Counted from the stretch's first letter, positions 54,446-63,877 are shown. The stretch is 64,000 bases of DNA from DATNPX01 sp036702975 (GCA_036702975.1 DATNPX010000016.1:248001-312000), one strand, 5' to 3'. Notes: generated by a model from the sequence alone, not told the origin. Translations and numbers: made by a program.

Positions 54446-54840
54446 CTACAAATGGTGTGACGAGCAATGGAGCCGGCCCCACCTTAAATAGAAGCTCGAA
54501 CGTCACTGCGCACCCAGACTACTCCACACAAACCAGCAATGGAGCTGTGCTCCAGGCCGCCTGGGGGTATTTCTTCAAACCAGGATTCGTTACGACAACT
54601 CGTCCATACGCCGAGTTGTTCGCGGAAGCCTTTTCTGCCGGTCTTACGAATGGTGTGAACCTTAACAGTCTTTCGGCCACTTATGATGCCTATTTCGGTA
54701 CCATAAATAATTGGCAAGGTTTGTTTTGCACCAAAATGTTCGTGAAGTATGTCGCGGAGCATGGTACTCTGCCAACGTCCGCCAGTAACGACTACGGTGT
54801 GAACGGAGTATCCAATCCGAACGCTTGTCCTCTGAGCTAA
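54442..54840 (+). pseudogene. Secreted zinc metalloprotease, C-terminal part (frameshifted)
   Basis: 132 codons from an ATG overlapping the previous stop (ATGA). No signal peptide and no ribosome binding site of its own, so it would not be exported if made separately. It contains RPYAELFAEAFSAG, then NNWQGLFCTKMFVKYVAEHG. Paired Cys with those of the first part suggest an extracellular fold. A strong terminator follows at 54857. See the N-terminal part for the frameshift argument. Confidence 0.7.
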
Positions 54841-54856
54841 CTTAACGCACGACTTG

Positions 54857-54896
54857 CCTGGGGGTCCCTTAATTGGGCTCCCAGGTCTTTTTTTTT
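54857..54896 (+). terminator. Rho-independent terminator
   Basis: CCTGGG (54857-54862) pairs with CCCAGG (54880-54885), with inner G-C pairs around a TTAATT loop, followed by C and nine T. It ends the metalloprotease transcript. Confidence 0.93.
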
Positions 54897-54971
54897 GCGG
54901 CTTTCACGATTGACTGTTCAATTTTATTCAACTACCCTTGAAATCGGCCCCATTTGCTCAATTCAAAAGAC

Positions 54972-55175
54972 ATGCTCCAAAAAATAGCTTCCGGATTGTT
55001 ATCCATTTCAGTCCCATGTGCGCTGATGTCGCTAATGGCTGGATTTTTGTTTGCATATTATGTTCGACAAGATCAGCTAGAGGCGATAAAGCGAGCCGAG
55101 GCATTTCGCTACAGCCCTATGAATCCACAACGCAGAGATGATTCACAAGGTAGCAAATTGATCGGCGTATTCTAG
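54972..55175 (+). CDS. Small single-span membrane protein, 67 aa
   Basis: Start at the ATG 54972 (frame open to 54954, no clear Shine-Dalgarno). Residues 5-30 (ASGLLSISVPCALMSLMAGFLFAYYV) form one membrane helix, then a basic, polar tail (RQDQLEAIKRAEAFRYSP). No known family. The composition pattern looks like a real small membrane protein, but support is modest. Confidence 0.4.
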   Translation: MLQKIASGLLSISVPCALMSLMAGFLFAYYVRQDQLEAIKRAEAFRYSPMNPQRRDDSQGSKLIGVF

Positions 55176-55539
55176 TAACGAATGCGCGGACACTATGCAT
55201 CTTACTCTCTTTGTTTAATTTTACTGAAAATATCTTTTTTAAGCAAGCAAGACAACACAAGGTAAATATACGCCGTACCCGTGTTGTGGTAAGGGAAATT
55301 TCATTTCCAAGGTCAAAAAGGGCTGACCTTTTAGCTCTGAAGAGATCATGCTAGCGGGATAAGAAGAAACACCTCACGAGCGTCGATGCCGCCCAAGGCT
55401 CAAATAGCTCATCAAGAAGGGCGTAGCCCAGGCTTAGGGTTTACCCTGATCTATGGTGGCACTGCCCGTGGCACATCCTAAAAGTACGGACCGATTCGTT
55501 GAAGAGTGAGTAATGGTACGGCTGGAGGTCCACTAATAA
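55176..55539. other. Non-coding stretch with several hairpins upstream of the 203-aa gene
   Basis: 364 bases without a gene. Stem-loops seen on the + strand: AAGGTCA...TGACCTT (55309-55330, then TTTAG), GGGC-GTA-GCCC and AGGGT-TT-ACCCT in the 55415-55455 zone. The GTGGCAC element occurs twice close together (near 55455-55475). It could be a structured leader or a small RNA; I recognise no known riboswitch class. Confidence 0.35.
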
Positions 55540-56151
55540 ATGAAATTGATCCACAAAATAGTCACGATCAGCGTGTCAATATTTCTTGCTTACCCAGTGA
55601 CAGTGGGTAAGGTCCTGGCAGAAACGATGCCGGACAAGCTGACCCAGTCAGGCTTCTCAAAACCGTCCAACGATACTGCACAACTGAGACTTGTGGAATC
55701 CGCCGGGTCCGTGAAAACGCCGGCGGAGATACACTATGCTAATTTTCAGGACAGCATAAAGTACCTCAGAACGCGCAATCTGATCGGCGTGCATGCGTTG
55801 CCGGTAGAAGATCTTTCATACATGAACGTCATCGATTCCAGCCCCGGTTTTGCACTCACGGGCGTGCGCAGGGAAATGGAGATTCACCTCAATCACGCTT
55901 GTCAGTCCTACGCGTTACCAGGAGAAAAACCACCTCTTGGAGTCAGCGCTTTGGTCCGAGACTTGCACGGCAGAGGCGCAATTCCTGCAGGGAAAGCTGG
56001 CGCGCTTCTTAAACTCAATTCCTGCCTGAACGTGGCTGTACATGGCGAAGAGGAGTGGATGGCAAGTCCGGTGGTGAGGACGTGGCTGAAAGAAGAGAGT
56101 CCGAGGCTTCTACAAAGGCTGATAGTTTTGCTGCGAATCATTCCGAAGTAA
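55540..56151 (+). CDS. Exported hypothetical protein, 203 aa
   Basis: Unknown family. ATG with GGAGGT 10 nt upstream. Signal peptide MKLIHKIVTISVSIFLAYPVTVGKVLAE. The mature part (ANFQDSIKYLRTRNLIGVHALPVEDLSYM ... ALTGVRREMEIHLNHACQSYALPGEKPPLG) is mostly helical with two Cys, which may pair in the periplasm. It precedes the serine protease gene at 56287 in the same direction, about 135 bases apart. Confidence 0.65.
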   Translation: MKLIHKIVTISVSIFLAYPVTVGKVLAETMPDKLTQSGFSKPSNDTAQLRLVESAGSVKTPAEIHYANFQDSIKYLRTRNLIGVHALPVEDLSYMNVIDSSPGFALTGVRREMEIHLNHACQSYALPGEKPPLGVSALVRDLHGRGAIPAGKAGALLKLNSCLNVAVHGEEEWMASPVVRTWLKEESPRLLQRLIVLLRIIPK

Positions 56152-56286
56152 AACGGGTGCGGGGTTTAACCAGCACTCTTCATCGCCAATTTTTCCGGGT
56201 ATATACAATACAGTCGAGCATTCGGCCCGCGCGATCCTTTGGATAGAAGCTGCGCCGAGCTCTTTATTTGGAATCCGGAGATTGGC

Positions 56287-57333
56287 ATGGCACAAACAGG
56301 AGATGGCGCGGCAGACACTAAGCGCCCGGCTAGTAAGAGTCTTGGCGGGCCTTTTGAGCAGCCGCTACCACCCGCTGCACCTGATCCAAGCCAGCACGAC
56401 GCCATTGGAGCATTTATACAGCAGCTCAACGCGCCCGGTTCTGTGAACTGCAAGGACGTCTATAAGTCAGGGGAAAATGCCGCACAGATAGGCACTGACG
56501 CCTTCGATGCTTGTTTTTACGGACACACTGATAGCCAAGGCAAATCTCTGGAGTTGAAAACTCCGATTATGCATCCGGACACGGACGGAAAACCGAAACC
56601 TCAGCTCGAAAAGATTACGACCGAAGGCATTACTATGGATAGCCGTCGGCTGGATGTATTCGTACATGCCCTGCCTGCAGTTCGGCCAGTTTCTTTTGAG
56701 TCACCCGCAGGCACTTTCGCGGGAACGGCGGCCATGATCGCGCCTGATGGAATAATGGTCACCAACAAACACGTTGTCGATGGTTCAAACGGTACGCTGC
56801 AAGTGAAGATGTTGAGATCTGATGGTACTGAAGAGACCCGCAATGCACATGTCGTAAAAATATCGGCTAAACAAGACTTAGCCCTGCTGCAACTCGATCA
56901 TCAGCCTAACGAAAGTTTCGCTTATTTACCTTTGAGTCAAAACACTAGCTGGGGCGCACGTGAGCCCTTCGTGGAGATGGGAAACGCAAACGGTGAAGGA
57001 AACATCAGCATGGCGAAAGCCCGCTATGGCTCAATGGTTCAACAAAGCGAAATACCATTCAAGGAGCAGCCGCCGGATGTTCTACAGGGCCGCACTATGT
57101 ACAGGATGGACGCCACTATTCCACATGGCTACTCGGGCGGAGTCCTCTTAAGCGTGCCAGGTTCTGAGCGAGAAGGCAACGGAGAAGTGCAGAGAACAGG
57201 AACATCTGCCATTCGTGGCATTACTGACTACAGCAATCTCGACCACAAAGCGTATGTGATACCAGCAGCTCGCGTCCAGTTCTTAATGGATGAATACAGA
57301 AAAGAGCAGGCAGCGCAGAAAAAGCCGCAGTAA
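56287..57333 (+). CDS. Trypsin-like (S1) serine protease, no signal peptide
   Basis: 348 aa from an ATG with GGAG 6 nt upstream (frame open to 56239). The triad is His162 (TNKHVVDG), Asp197 (KQDLALLQL) and Ser283 (PHGYSGGVLL, with Tyr in place of the usual Asn/Asp before Ser). No PDZ domain. The first 120 residues are Pro/Ala-rich and polar (PFEQPLPPAAPDPSQHD) with no signal sequence. It is the second trypsin-fold protease of the window without an export signal. Substrate unknown. Confidence 0.85.
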   Translation: MAQTGDGAADTKRPASKSLGGPFEQPLPPAAPDPSQHDAIGAFIQQLNAPGSVNCKDVYKSGENAAQIGTDAFDACFYGHTDSQGKSLELKTPIMHPDTDGKPKPQLEKITTEGITMDSRRLDVFVHALPAVRPVSFESPAGTFAGTAAMIAPDGIMVTNKHVVDGSNGTLQVKMLRSDGTEETRNAHVVKISAKQDLALLQLDHQPNESFAYLPLSQNTSWGAREPFVEMGNANGEGNISMAKARYGSMVQQSEIPFKEQPPDVLQGRTMYRMDATIPHGYSGGVLLSVPGSEREGNGEVQRTGTSAIRGITDYSNLDHKAYVIPAARVQFLMDEYRKEQAAQKKPQ

Positions 57334-57351
57334 GAAGCGCACTCAGACAGC

Positions 57352-57744
57352 TCATCGAGCGTCATTAGACGAAATATCGATCCCCAATTCCGCTCTCAGC
57401 TTTTTCGACAGTCCCTTGGCTACGAGACGATAAGACAGCTCTATATAGTTGCGCAGCTGTCTATCATTCAATCCAGGCTCGCCGTAGTGTTGAATCCACT
57501 TCAACCCACGTGACGCAAGATACGGCGCAGGGCGCAACCCAGGCTGATCTTTGAGAATCTCAAAGTCCATCTCTGTCGTCTTAAAAGAGTAACTTTCTTG
57601 ATCGACAGCCCAACCACCGATTACGAACACTTTGCCCCCGACCTTCCAAACATGCGAGTCGCCCCACTGCATCACATAGGTGGTGGCAGGTAGCGCTTTG
57701 CAGAACGCATTAAATTGCTTGTAGTTCATATGTATGTAACTCAT
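57352..57744 (-). CDS. MmcQ/YjbR family protein
   Basis: 130 aa, the usual family length. FNAFCKALPATTYVMQWGDSHVWKVGGKVFVIGGW, then KDQPGLRPAPYLASRGLKWIQ and the C-terminal helix LRNYIELSYRLVAKGLSKKLRAE define this CyaY-like fold, thought to bind DNA; the role is not known. AAGG precedes the ATG. It converges on the serine protease gene. Confidence 0.92.
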   Translation of the reverse strand: MSYIHMNYKQFNAFCKALPATTYVMQWGDSHVWKVGGKVFVIGGWAVDQESYSFKTTEMDFEILKDQPGLRPAPYLASRGLKWIQHYGEPGLNDRQLRNYIELSYRLVAKGLSKKLRAELGIDISSNDAR

Positions 57745-57947
57745 CGCCTTGGTTGCGAAAAGTATAAAGTCTAGCCGCCAACATTGCGCATTAGCACTTA
57801 CGCGGGTTTAATGTCGCACGCAATAGGCTCTACTCATCAAAACGGCTAAACAACCGATGTCGCTACACACACGAACCAAGAGCATTTGAAGATTAATATG
57901 CTCATCTTAAACTAAGCGTCGAACAGATTGTCGGTCAAGCACCAGTG

Positions 57948-58589
57948 TCACTCTTCAAAAGGTGCGGCCTTGATCGCGCGTTCAAGATCGAATTGAACTC
58001 CATGTTTGACATGTTTGTCGGCGATTTTGTCCATCCAGTAGCCAGCACCACCAGCGGGATTCTGTCTCAAATAAGCGATTAAGTCGTCCAGTATCCGCTC
58101 TTTCATGTTTTCCCTCGGATACAAAGACAATATCGCCCGCAGACGTTCGTGATTCAAATCCTGAACGTTGAGCCCCATCACATCGGCAGCTGCGCCGAGT
58201 TGCACCAGTGCAATTTCTGGTTGCTTCTGCTGCGGAATATGCGTTGTTGCGTGAAGAGCGACGGCATCCCAAACCACAAGCCTGGTCTTCTCATCCACAC
58301 CTAACTCCTGCAATTTCTTCGAAGCAGCGTTGGCGCCATCGACCTCAAATCGTGTCGTTCCGTAATACTTTTCGATCAATCCAAGGTCGTGCAACATACA
58401 GCCAAAGAATAAGACCTCTCTGTCGTAAGTGCACTTTTTGGCCGTGGCGAATTCACTTGCAAACAAAAATGAACGAACGCTGTGGTTGTACAAATGTGGG
58501 GACGCTTCAGACCTCAAAAACTCATTCACGGCCGCTGCATGTTTGGTATTTGGAAGTGCAAAGGACTCTTTTTCTATCTGTGTAGGCAT
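57948..58589 (-). CDS. HD-domain hydrolase
   Basis: 213 aa. The HD metal motif is in FFGCMLHDLGLIEKYYG; the first His is in the preceding LYNHSVRSFLFASEFA helix and later ligands are in VVWDAVALHATTHI. Such cytoplasmic phosphohydrolases act on nucleotides or related phosphates, or as cyanamide-hydratase-like enzymes, which this sequence layout recalls. ATG 58589 has GGAG 7 nt upstream. Divergent from the DJ-1/AraC regulator 79 bases away, which may control it. Confidence 0.88.
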   Translation of the reverse strand: MPTQIEKESFALPNTKHAAAVNEFLRSEASPHLYNHSVRSFLFASEFATAKKCTYDREVLFFGCMLHDLGLIEKYYGTTRFEVDGANAASKKLQELGVDEKTRLVVWDAVALHATTHIPQQKQPEIALVQLGAAADVMGLNVQDLNHERLRAILSLYPRENMKERILDDLIAYLRQNPAGGAGYWMDKIADKHVKHGVQFDLERAIKAAPFEE

Positions 58590-58668
58590 TTGATTTCTCC
58601 AGCAAATATCTGAATGATAGAATGTCGGTGTGTGTCCGAAATGATAACTTTCCGCTTTTTTCTGCCAT

Positions 58669-59658
58669 ATGAAAAAACGAGTCGCTTTTCTTCTCTGCGA
58701 TGGTGTGCAACTCCTAGACTTCGCTGGCCCGCATGATGTATTGAGCGCCGCGAACCAATATCTTCATGCCGAGAAGAAGAGTGGATACGAGATCGTTTTA
58801 TTAGGCGAACGCTCTATTGCAAAGCTGGCTGAGAGCGAGACAATCGCCATTTCTGATTTGCAAAATTCAAAGAAGGCAGTCGGTCCGTTCCATACACTTA
58901 TTGTGCCGGGCGGTCAGCGCTTTGTAGGAAAGCCGCCAAAAACGCTTGTGACATGGCTAGCCAATGTAGCACCGAACTGTAAAAGAATCGTTTCAGTTTG
59001 CACCGGATCATATTTGCTAGCAGCCGCAGGTTTGTTGGAAGGACGCAATGCCACCACGCACTGGATGTTTGTTCGCCACATGCAAAGGAAATTCCCGAAT
59101 GTTCAGCTGTGCGGCGACAGGGTGTGGGTAAAGGATGGTCCTATCTACACTTCGGCAGGTGTCACTTCCGGCATCGATCTTGCACTTGCGATAGTTGAAG
59201 AGGATTTTGGACCAAAATTAGCATTGTCGGTAGCACGAGCTCTCGTCGTTTATATAAAACGTCCCGGTGGTCAATCACAGTTCTCAGCCCTCATTGACAC
59301 TCGCAGGGAAGAACTATCGGAATTCGAAGAATTACAATCATTCGTGCTCGAAAATTTGAAACGAGATTTATCGGTTAGCCAACTCGCAGATCACTGCAAT
59401 ATGAGCGAAAGAAATTTCGCTCGAAGATTCGAACAGATTTTCCATTCAACACCAGCAAAATACGTAAGAGAACTACGGCTTGAAACAGCAAAATCTCTAT
59501 TGACAGAGACCGATCTCACGGTTGGCCAGATTGCGAGAAAATGCGGTTACAGCAATGACGATATCTTTCGCAAAAATTTTTCGAGCAGATTTTCGCTAAC
59601 ACCATCTGAGTTTCGAAACCTCTGGAACATTCAAAGCACGACACAGCAAAATCTATAG
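58669..59658 (+). CDS. GATase1/DJ-1-PfpI domain AraC-family regulator
   Basis: 329 aa. Residues 1-190: DJ-1/PfpI domain (VAFLLCDGVQLLDFAGPHDVLSAAN, TLIVPGG, elbow Cys111 in VSVCTGSYLLAAAGLLEG, TTHW). Residues 215-320: two AraC HTH motifs (LSVSQLADHCNMSERNFARRF; LTVGQIARKCGYSNDDIFRKNF). It senses a small ligand like FtrA/CdhR-type regulators. Divergent from the HD hydrolase. Confidence 0.95.
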   Translation: MKKRVAFLLCDGVQLLDFAGPHDVLSAANQYLHAEKKSGYEIVLLGERSIAKLAESETIAISDLQNSKKAVGPFHTLIVPGGQRFVGKPPKTLVTWLANVAPNCKRIVSVCTGSYLLAAAGLLEGRNATTHWMFVRHMQRKFPNVQLCGDRVWVKDGPIYTSAGVTSGIDLALAIVEEDFGPKLALSVARALVVYIKRPGGQSQFSALIDTRREELSEFEELQSFVLENLKRDLSVSQLADHCNMSERNFARRFEQIFHSTPAKYVRELRLETAKSLLTETDLTVGQIARKCGYSNDDIFRKNFSSRFSLTPSEFRNLWNIQSTTQQNL

Positions 59659-59815
59659 GTCGCAAACCAAGAAACGCAAACCCAGAACGGCGATCGCCTT
59701 GGAAACTAGATCCCAGGAGCATTCGAATTAAACTTCCGATCTTAAATTGCTTGCTATAGTTGACCGCTGCAGCAAGAAATTTGATCGGCAACCGATAGAT
59801 GTAGAGTGGAGAATT

Positions 59816-60988
59816 ATGCGCAAAAAAGTTGCAACAGCAATCTTGGGAATGGCGACGTTGAGCCTTCTAGCTGGCTCGGCGGTTGTCAAAGCACGGGCAG
59901 AAGAGACTAGCAACAATGCTCGTATCAACGAACTTGTTTCTATCGCGGAGATGACAACCTCTGATCAAATGCCCGAAATTAAATATGAACTCGAGAAAAA
60001 GCCGTTGACTACTTATGAAGGCGGCTATTCGCACGAAGTGACCGCAAAGGATTTTCCTGTTTCAAAGGGCATCTCCGGCGTATCGATGACGCTGCGACCG
60101 GGCGGGTTGCGCGAACTACACTGGCATGCGAATGCCGCCGAGTGGGCTTATGTAATCTCGGGGCACTGCCGTGTCACTGTCATCGATCCACACGGTCGAA
60201 GCGAAATCAAGGACTTCGGACCAGGAGATGTTTGGTATTTCCCACGCGGTCATGGCCACTCAATTCAAGGTATCGGCAACGAAGAGTGCAAGTTTATTCT
60301 CACTTTCGATAACGGTTATTTTTCTGAGTTTTCAACTTTCAGCATCAGCGACTGGATCGCACAGACTCAATCGCAAGTTTTGAGCAAAGCATTTGGATTG
60401 CCAGAAGCGATTTTTAAGGCATTCCCAAAAAAAGAGGTGTACATCGCCCAGGGAAAACAGCCCCCAGCAACGGCTGCAGAAGTTCCGATGCAAGATCAAC
60501 CTGCACTCACCCACAAGTTCAGCCTCTCTGCACAGGAGCCTGATGTGTCTTCAAGCGGCGTCTTCAACATGGTCGATCAGAAGAAATTTCCGATTTCGAC
60601 AACCATGTCTGGCGCTACTTTGAAAATCGTTCCGGGCGCAATCCGTCAGCTGCACTGGCATCCGGGCTCGGATGAATGGCAGTACTACATCAAAGGGCAT
60701 GCGCGTATGACAGTGTTCGGTTCCAAAGGACGCAAGATAACTCGCGAATATGGACCAGGCGATGTCGGCTACGTGCCTCAAGGATATGGACATTACCTCG
60801 AAACGGTCGGCGACGAACCGTGCGAGATGCTAGCCGTTTTCAACTCGGGCACCTACGAAGAGATCACTCTAGCTGAGTGGCTGCAAAAGACGCCAAAATA
60901 CATTCTTGAGACGAACTTCGGTGTTGATCCAAAGATCATCGAAGATCTTCAAAAGGCAAGACCCGACTACAGTCGATTCAGCAGATAG
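59816..60988 (+). CDS. Secreted bicupin, oxalate decarboxylase family
   Basis: 390 aa from an ATG with GGAG 4 nt upstream; signal peptide RKKVATAILGMATLSLLAGSAVVKARAE. Two cupins with the Mn ligands HxHxxxxEW and later His: LRELHWHANAAEWAYVI ... PRGHGHS and RQLHWHPGSDEWQYYI ... PQGYGHY. The lid after cupin 1 reads FSEFSTF, close to the SENST lid of Bacillus OxdC, and keeps the Glu needed for decarboxylase rather than oxidase action. Converts oxalate to formate and CO2; the formate could feed FDH-type enzymes, though the YdeP-type gene is far away and its substrate unknown. Confidence 0.9.
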   Translation: MRKKVATAILGMATLSLLAGSAVVKARAEETSNNARINELVSIAEMTTSDQMPEIKYELEKKPLTTYEGGYSHEVTAKDFPVSKGISGVSMTLRPGGLRELHWHANAAEWAYVISGHCRVTVIDPHGRSEIKDFGPGDVWYFPRGHGHSIQGIGNEECKFILTFDNGYFSEFSTFSISDWIAQTQSQVLSKAFGLPEAIFKAFPKKEVYIAQGKQPPATAAEVPMQDQPALTHKFSLSAQEPDVSSSGVFNMVDQKKFPISTTMSGATLKIVPGAIRQLHWHPGSDEWQYYIKGHARMTVFGSKGRKITREYGPGDVGYVPQGYGHYLETVGDEPCEMLAVFNSGTYEEITLAEWLQKTPKYILETNFGVDPKIIEDLQKARPDYSRFSR

Positions 60989-61033
60989 TAGTGAACCTCT
61001 ACAATAGGGCAAACTTCTAAGAGCAATGTAGCG

Positions 61034-62026
61034 ATGAAAATTTTAGTAATCGGCGGCACAGTTTTTGTCGGACGCCACATTGTTGAATCTGCCATTGAAA
61101 ATGGTCACAACGTAACCCTTTTCAATCGAGGTAAGACCAATGCGGATTTATTCCCCGAGGCGAACAAAATCGTTGGCGATCGAGAATCCGATTTATCCGT
61201 ATTGAGAGAACAGGATTGGGACGCAGTGATCGATGTCTGCGGCTATCTCCCTCGCATAGTACGTCGGTCTGCAGAAGCGTTGAAGGATGTCTGCCGTCAA
61301 TACATCTTCGTTTCCACAGGCTCCGTCTATAAAGACAAAAGCAAACCGGGCATCACCGAAGAATCCGAATTGGAAGTGCCGCAAAACATGGAAGCCGAGC
61401 GGATGACCGATGAGGCGTATGGCGAATTGAAAGCTGGATGCGAGCAAGTCGTACAAAACATTTACTCCGACAGAGCGTTGATCGTTCGGCCCGGACTAGT
61501 TATCGGACCAGAAGATCCGACCGATCGATTCACCTACTGGCCGGTTCGAGTCGCCGCGGGCGGCAAGGTTTTGGCGCCTGGAAAACCTGAACGTCAAATC
61601 CAATTCATCGATGCACGCGACTTGGCCGACTGGGTCTGCCTGTTAATCAAACATCGCACGAATGGAATTTTCAATGCCATCGGTCCGGGCTACGTCCTCA
61701 CGATGTCTCGACTGTTGGATGCATGCAAAGTGTGCTCGCAATCAGATGCTGAATTCGTATGGGTCGCAGATGATTTTCTAGAACAACGCAAGGTGGACGC
61801 GTGGGTAGATCTGCCTTTGTGGATTCCAGCCAACTCCGAGCTAAGCGGTTTTCTCAGTCGCGATAACTCCAAAGCTATCGCGGCGGGTTTGAAGTTCCGT
61901 TCGATCGAAACCACAATCAGCGATACTCTTCAATGGTGGAACAGCACCCATAAACATCCGAAGGAGCTGCGCACAGGTCTGAGTATGGAACGCGAAGCCG
62001 AATTGCTGCTTCAGCTGACACCATAA
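61034..62026 (+). CDS. NAD(P)-dependent epimerase/dehydratase (extended SDR)
   Basis: 330 aa. Rossmann motif LVIGGTVFVGRHIV with the following NRGKTN typical of the NAD-epimerase group; catalytic YxxxK as AYGELKAG; RPGLVIGPEDPTDRF substrate region. The sugar-nucleotide or other substrate is not evident. It follows the oxalate decarboxylase gene at 45 bases in the same direction and may be cotranscribed. Confidence 0.88.
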   Translation: MKILVIGGTVFVGRHIVESAIENGHNVTLFNRGKTNADLFPEANKIVGDRESDLSVLREQDWDAVIDVCGYLPRIVRRSAEALKDVCRQYIFVSTGSVYKDKSKPGITEESELEVPQNMEAERMTDEAYGELKAGCEQVVQNIYSDRALIVRPGLVIGPEDPTDRFTYWPVRVAAGGKVLAPGKPERQIQFIDARDLADWVCLLIKHRTNGIFNAIGPGYVLTMSRLLDACKVCSQSDAEFVWVADDFLEQRKVDAWVDLPLWIPANSELSGFLSRDNSKAIAAGLKFRSIETTISDTLQWWNSTHKHPKELRTGLSMEREAELLLQLTP

Positions 62027-62235
62027 CGCAGTTGAGTGAACAAGATCGCAGGTTCTGGCGTCCCTGTACGAAAACTTTGGCAAGTTGCACGATTTGAGTA
62101 AGCACAAGTGTTTTTTTTCGCAACAAACAACAGCTGTCTCTGACATCGATGAACTTTCACGATCTCTCGATACAGGCATAAAAAACATCGCCACGTGCAT
62201 CAAAAACGTCACGTACTAACTCGTACTAAAAGCAC

Positions 62236-63873
62236 CTAAGACTTCGAATCATTATCATCCTCGGCACGCGTATTCTCCTCGCCAACGGCTGGTAAATCCC
62301 TCGGCAGTGGAATCTTTACCATTAGTGACAATGCCACCAGTCCGATGATACAAACCCATGCCATCAACATAAACGTGTCATCAATCGCAAGCGTGAAAGC
62401 CTGAGTCCGCACGTCATGTGCGATCAGACCCACACCAATATCGCGAGCCTGTTGTGCGCCTGGAGCCTGTGGAGCAAGCGCCACGCCCAGATAGCTGCTT
62501 CGTTGCTCGAAAGTCCAAGCGGGTTGCAGCCCAGCTGTCAGCTTCGTCTGCCAAAAGTGCTCCCGAAACAGCAGATAACGACGAAATGCAGAGACTGAAG
62601 ATACAGACGCAAACAAGCGAGCCGCCTGGAACACTGCTCCCTGAGCGTAAGCACCTGCACGATTGCGATAGGCGCCCGACTGCCGACCAGCGAAGACCAT
62701 ACCAGCAATTACACCCATTGCCACCATACAAATACCCGCGGCACCAAGCATTTGCGTCCAAACGAATTCTGGCAGCATCCACGTGCTTAAGGCATGTGCA
62801 TCGCGAAAATTGATCAGCGCGAGACTGGCAAATCCAATTAGCAAAACATAGCGCACATGCAAATTGCGCATGAGAAAAGCGACTGTTGGCAAGGCGACCA
62901 TGAAGGGAATGACCGACAAAGCAAACAACGCTCCGGTCTCCGTCGGGCGATACTGATGCAGGGTCTCGAGAAACACCGGGATAATGAAATTCACTCGCAC
63001 AAGAAGCGTGCGGAAAGCCAGCATGAGAAACCCCAACAGCAATATGTTGCGTTTGCGCACATACTCAAAATCTAGAAAGGGATTGGGAGCGAACTTCCTA
63101 TGGATGACAGCCGCAACAAGCAGCAACACACCGGCAAGAACCAACCCGTTAATTAGTCCATTGTTGTACCAATCCAGCCGCTCGCCCTGGTCGAGCGCAA
63201 TGTAAAAAAGGCTCAAGGCACCGCTTACATAGAAAACACCTGACCAATTGAACTTCGGCAACAGCTGGTCTTGCGGCGTGGCGGGAATGCCTCTATGCAC
63301 ACACAATAACATTGGAAGAGCTAAAAGCGCCTGACTCCAGAATAGCCAATGCCAGCTCGCGTTAAGTATGCAGAGCCCTTCCAACAACTGTGTCATGTGG
63401 TTGGTAGCGAGCAAGTCGAGATTGTAAGCCGCGACGCCATAGGTCACAAGAGACAACGGCAAGTTACGACTGATGAAACTCAAACACAAAGGATAAAACG
63501 TTCCTGATGCCATACCGGCGATCATGAGAATAAGAGTTAACGGCACTATATGAGGTGCAACAAGGGGCAAGACCAAACAGGCAATGGCGTAGACGGTTCC
63601 AGCAAAAAGAAGCACCGGACGATGACCAAACCGTGCGGCCAACAGAACAGACACCACGCCCATGAACATCTGAGAAGCGTTGAAGGCAGTTGGTAGATAT
63701 GCTGCATCGTCAATGCCCAACCCCCAGGCGCCCCGCAGGTCTTCTAAGCCTACAGAGAGCAAGCCTGAACCAAGAGACGAATTTACCGCAGACAAAGAGA
63801 CAGCCACAATGCCTACGATCGCATGCGCGGGAACTACTGGTATTTCAACTTTGGGTTTTGTGGTCGCTGTCAT
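62236..63873 (-). CDS. MFS multidrug exporter, DHA2/EmrB family
   Basis: 545 aa with about 14 hydrophobic helices. MFS motif A-like LAARFGHRPVLLFAG, motif C region GMASGTFYPLCLSFISR. The C-terminus is hydrophilic (PRDLPAVGEENTRAEDD). EmrB-type pumps work with an EmrA-like adaptor and an outer-membrane channel. The adaptor gene lies 4 bases upstream (partial, window edge), so the pair is an EmrAB-like efflux operon. Confidence 0.93.
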   Translation of the reverse strand: MTATTKPKVEIPVVPAHAIVGIVAVSLSAVNSSLGSGLLSVGLEDLRGAWGLGIDDAAYLPTAFNASQMFMGVVSVLLAARFGHRPVLLFAGTVYAIACLVLPLVAPHIVPLTLILMIAGMASGTFYPLCLSFISRNLPLSLVTYGVAAYNLDLLATNHMTQLLEGLCILNASWHWLFWSQALLALPMLLCVHRGIPATPQDQLLPKFNWSGVFYVSGALSLFYIALDQGERLDWYNNGLINGLVLAGVLLLVAAVIHRKFAPNPFLDFEYVRKRNILLLGFLMLAFRTLLVRVNFIIPVFLETLHQYRPTETGALFALSVIPFMVALPTVAFLMRNLHVRYVLLIGFASLALINFRDAHALSTWMLPEFVWTQMLGAAGICMVAMGVIAGMVFAGRQSGAYRNRAGAYAQGAVFQAARLFASVSSVSAFRRYLLFREHFWQTKLTAGLQPAWTFEQRSSYLGVALAPQAPGAQQARDIGVGLIAHDVRTQAFTLAIDDTFMLMAWVCIIGLVALSLMVKIPLPRDLPAVGEENTRAEDDNDSKS

Positions 63874-63877
63874 TGCT

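Noticed and set aside
59689..59698. GGCGATCGCC, containing the HIP1 octamer of cyanobacteria
   Set aside because: I noticed only one other GCGATCGC (near 46368) in 64 kb, so there is no HIP1-type enrichment.
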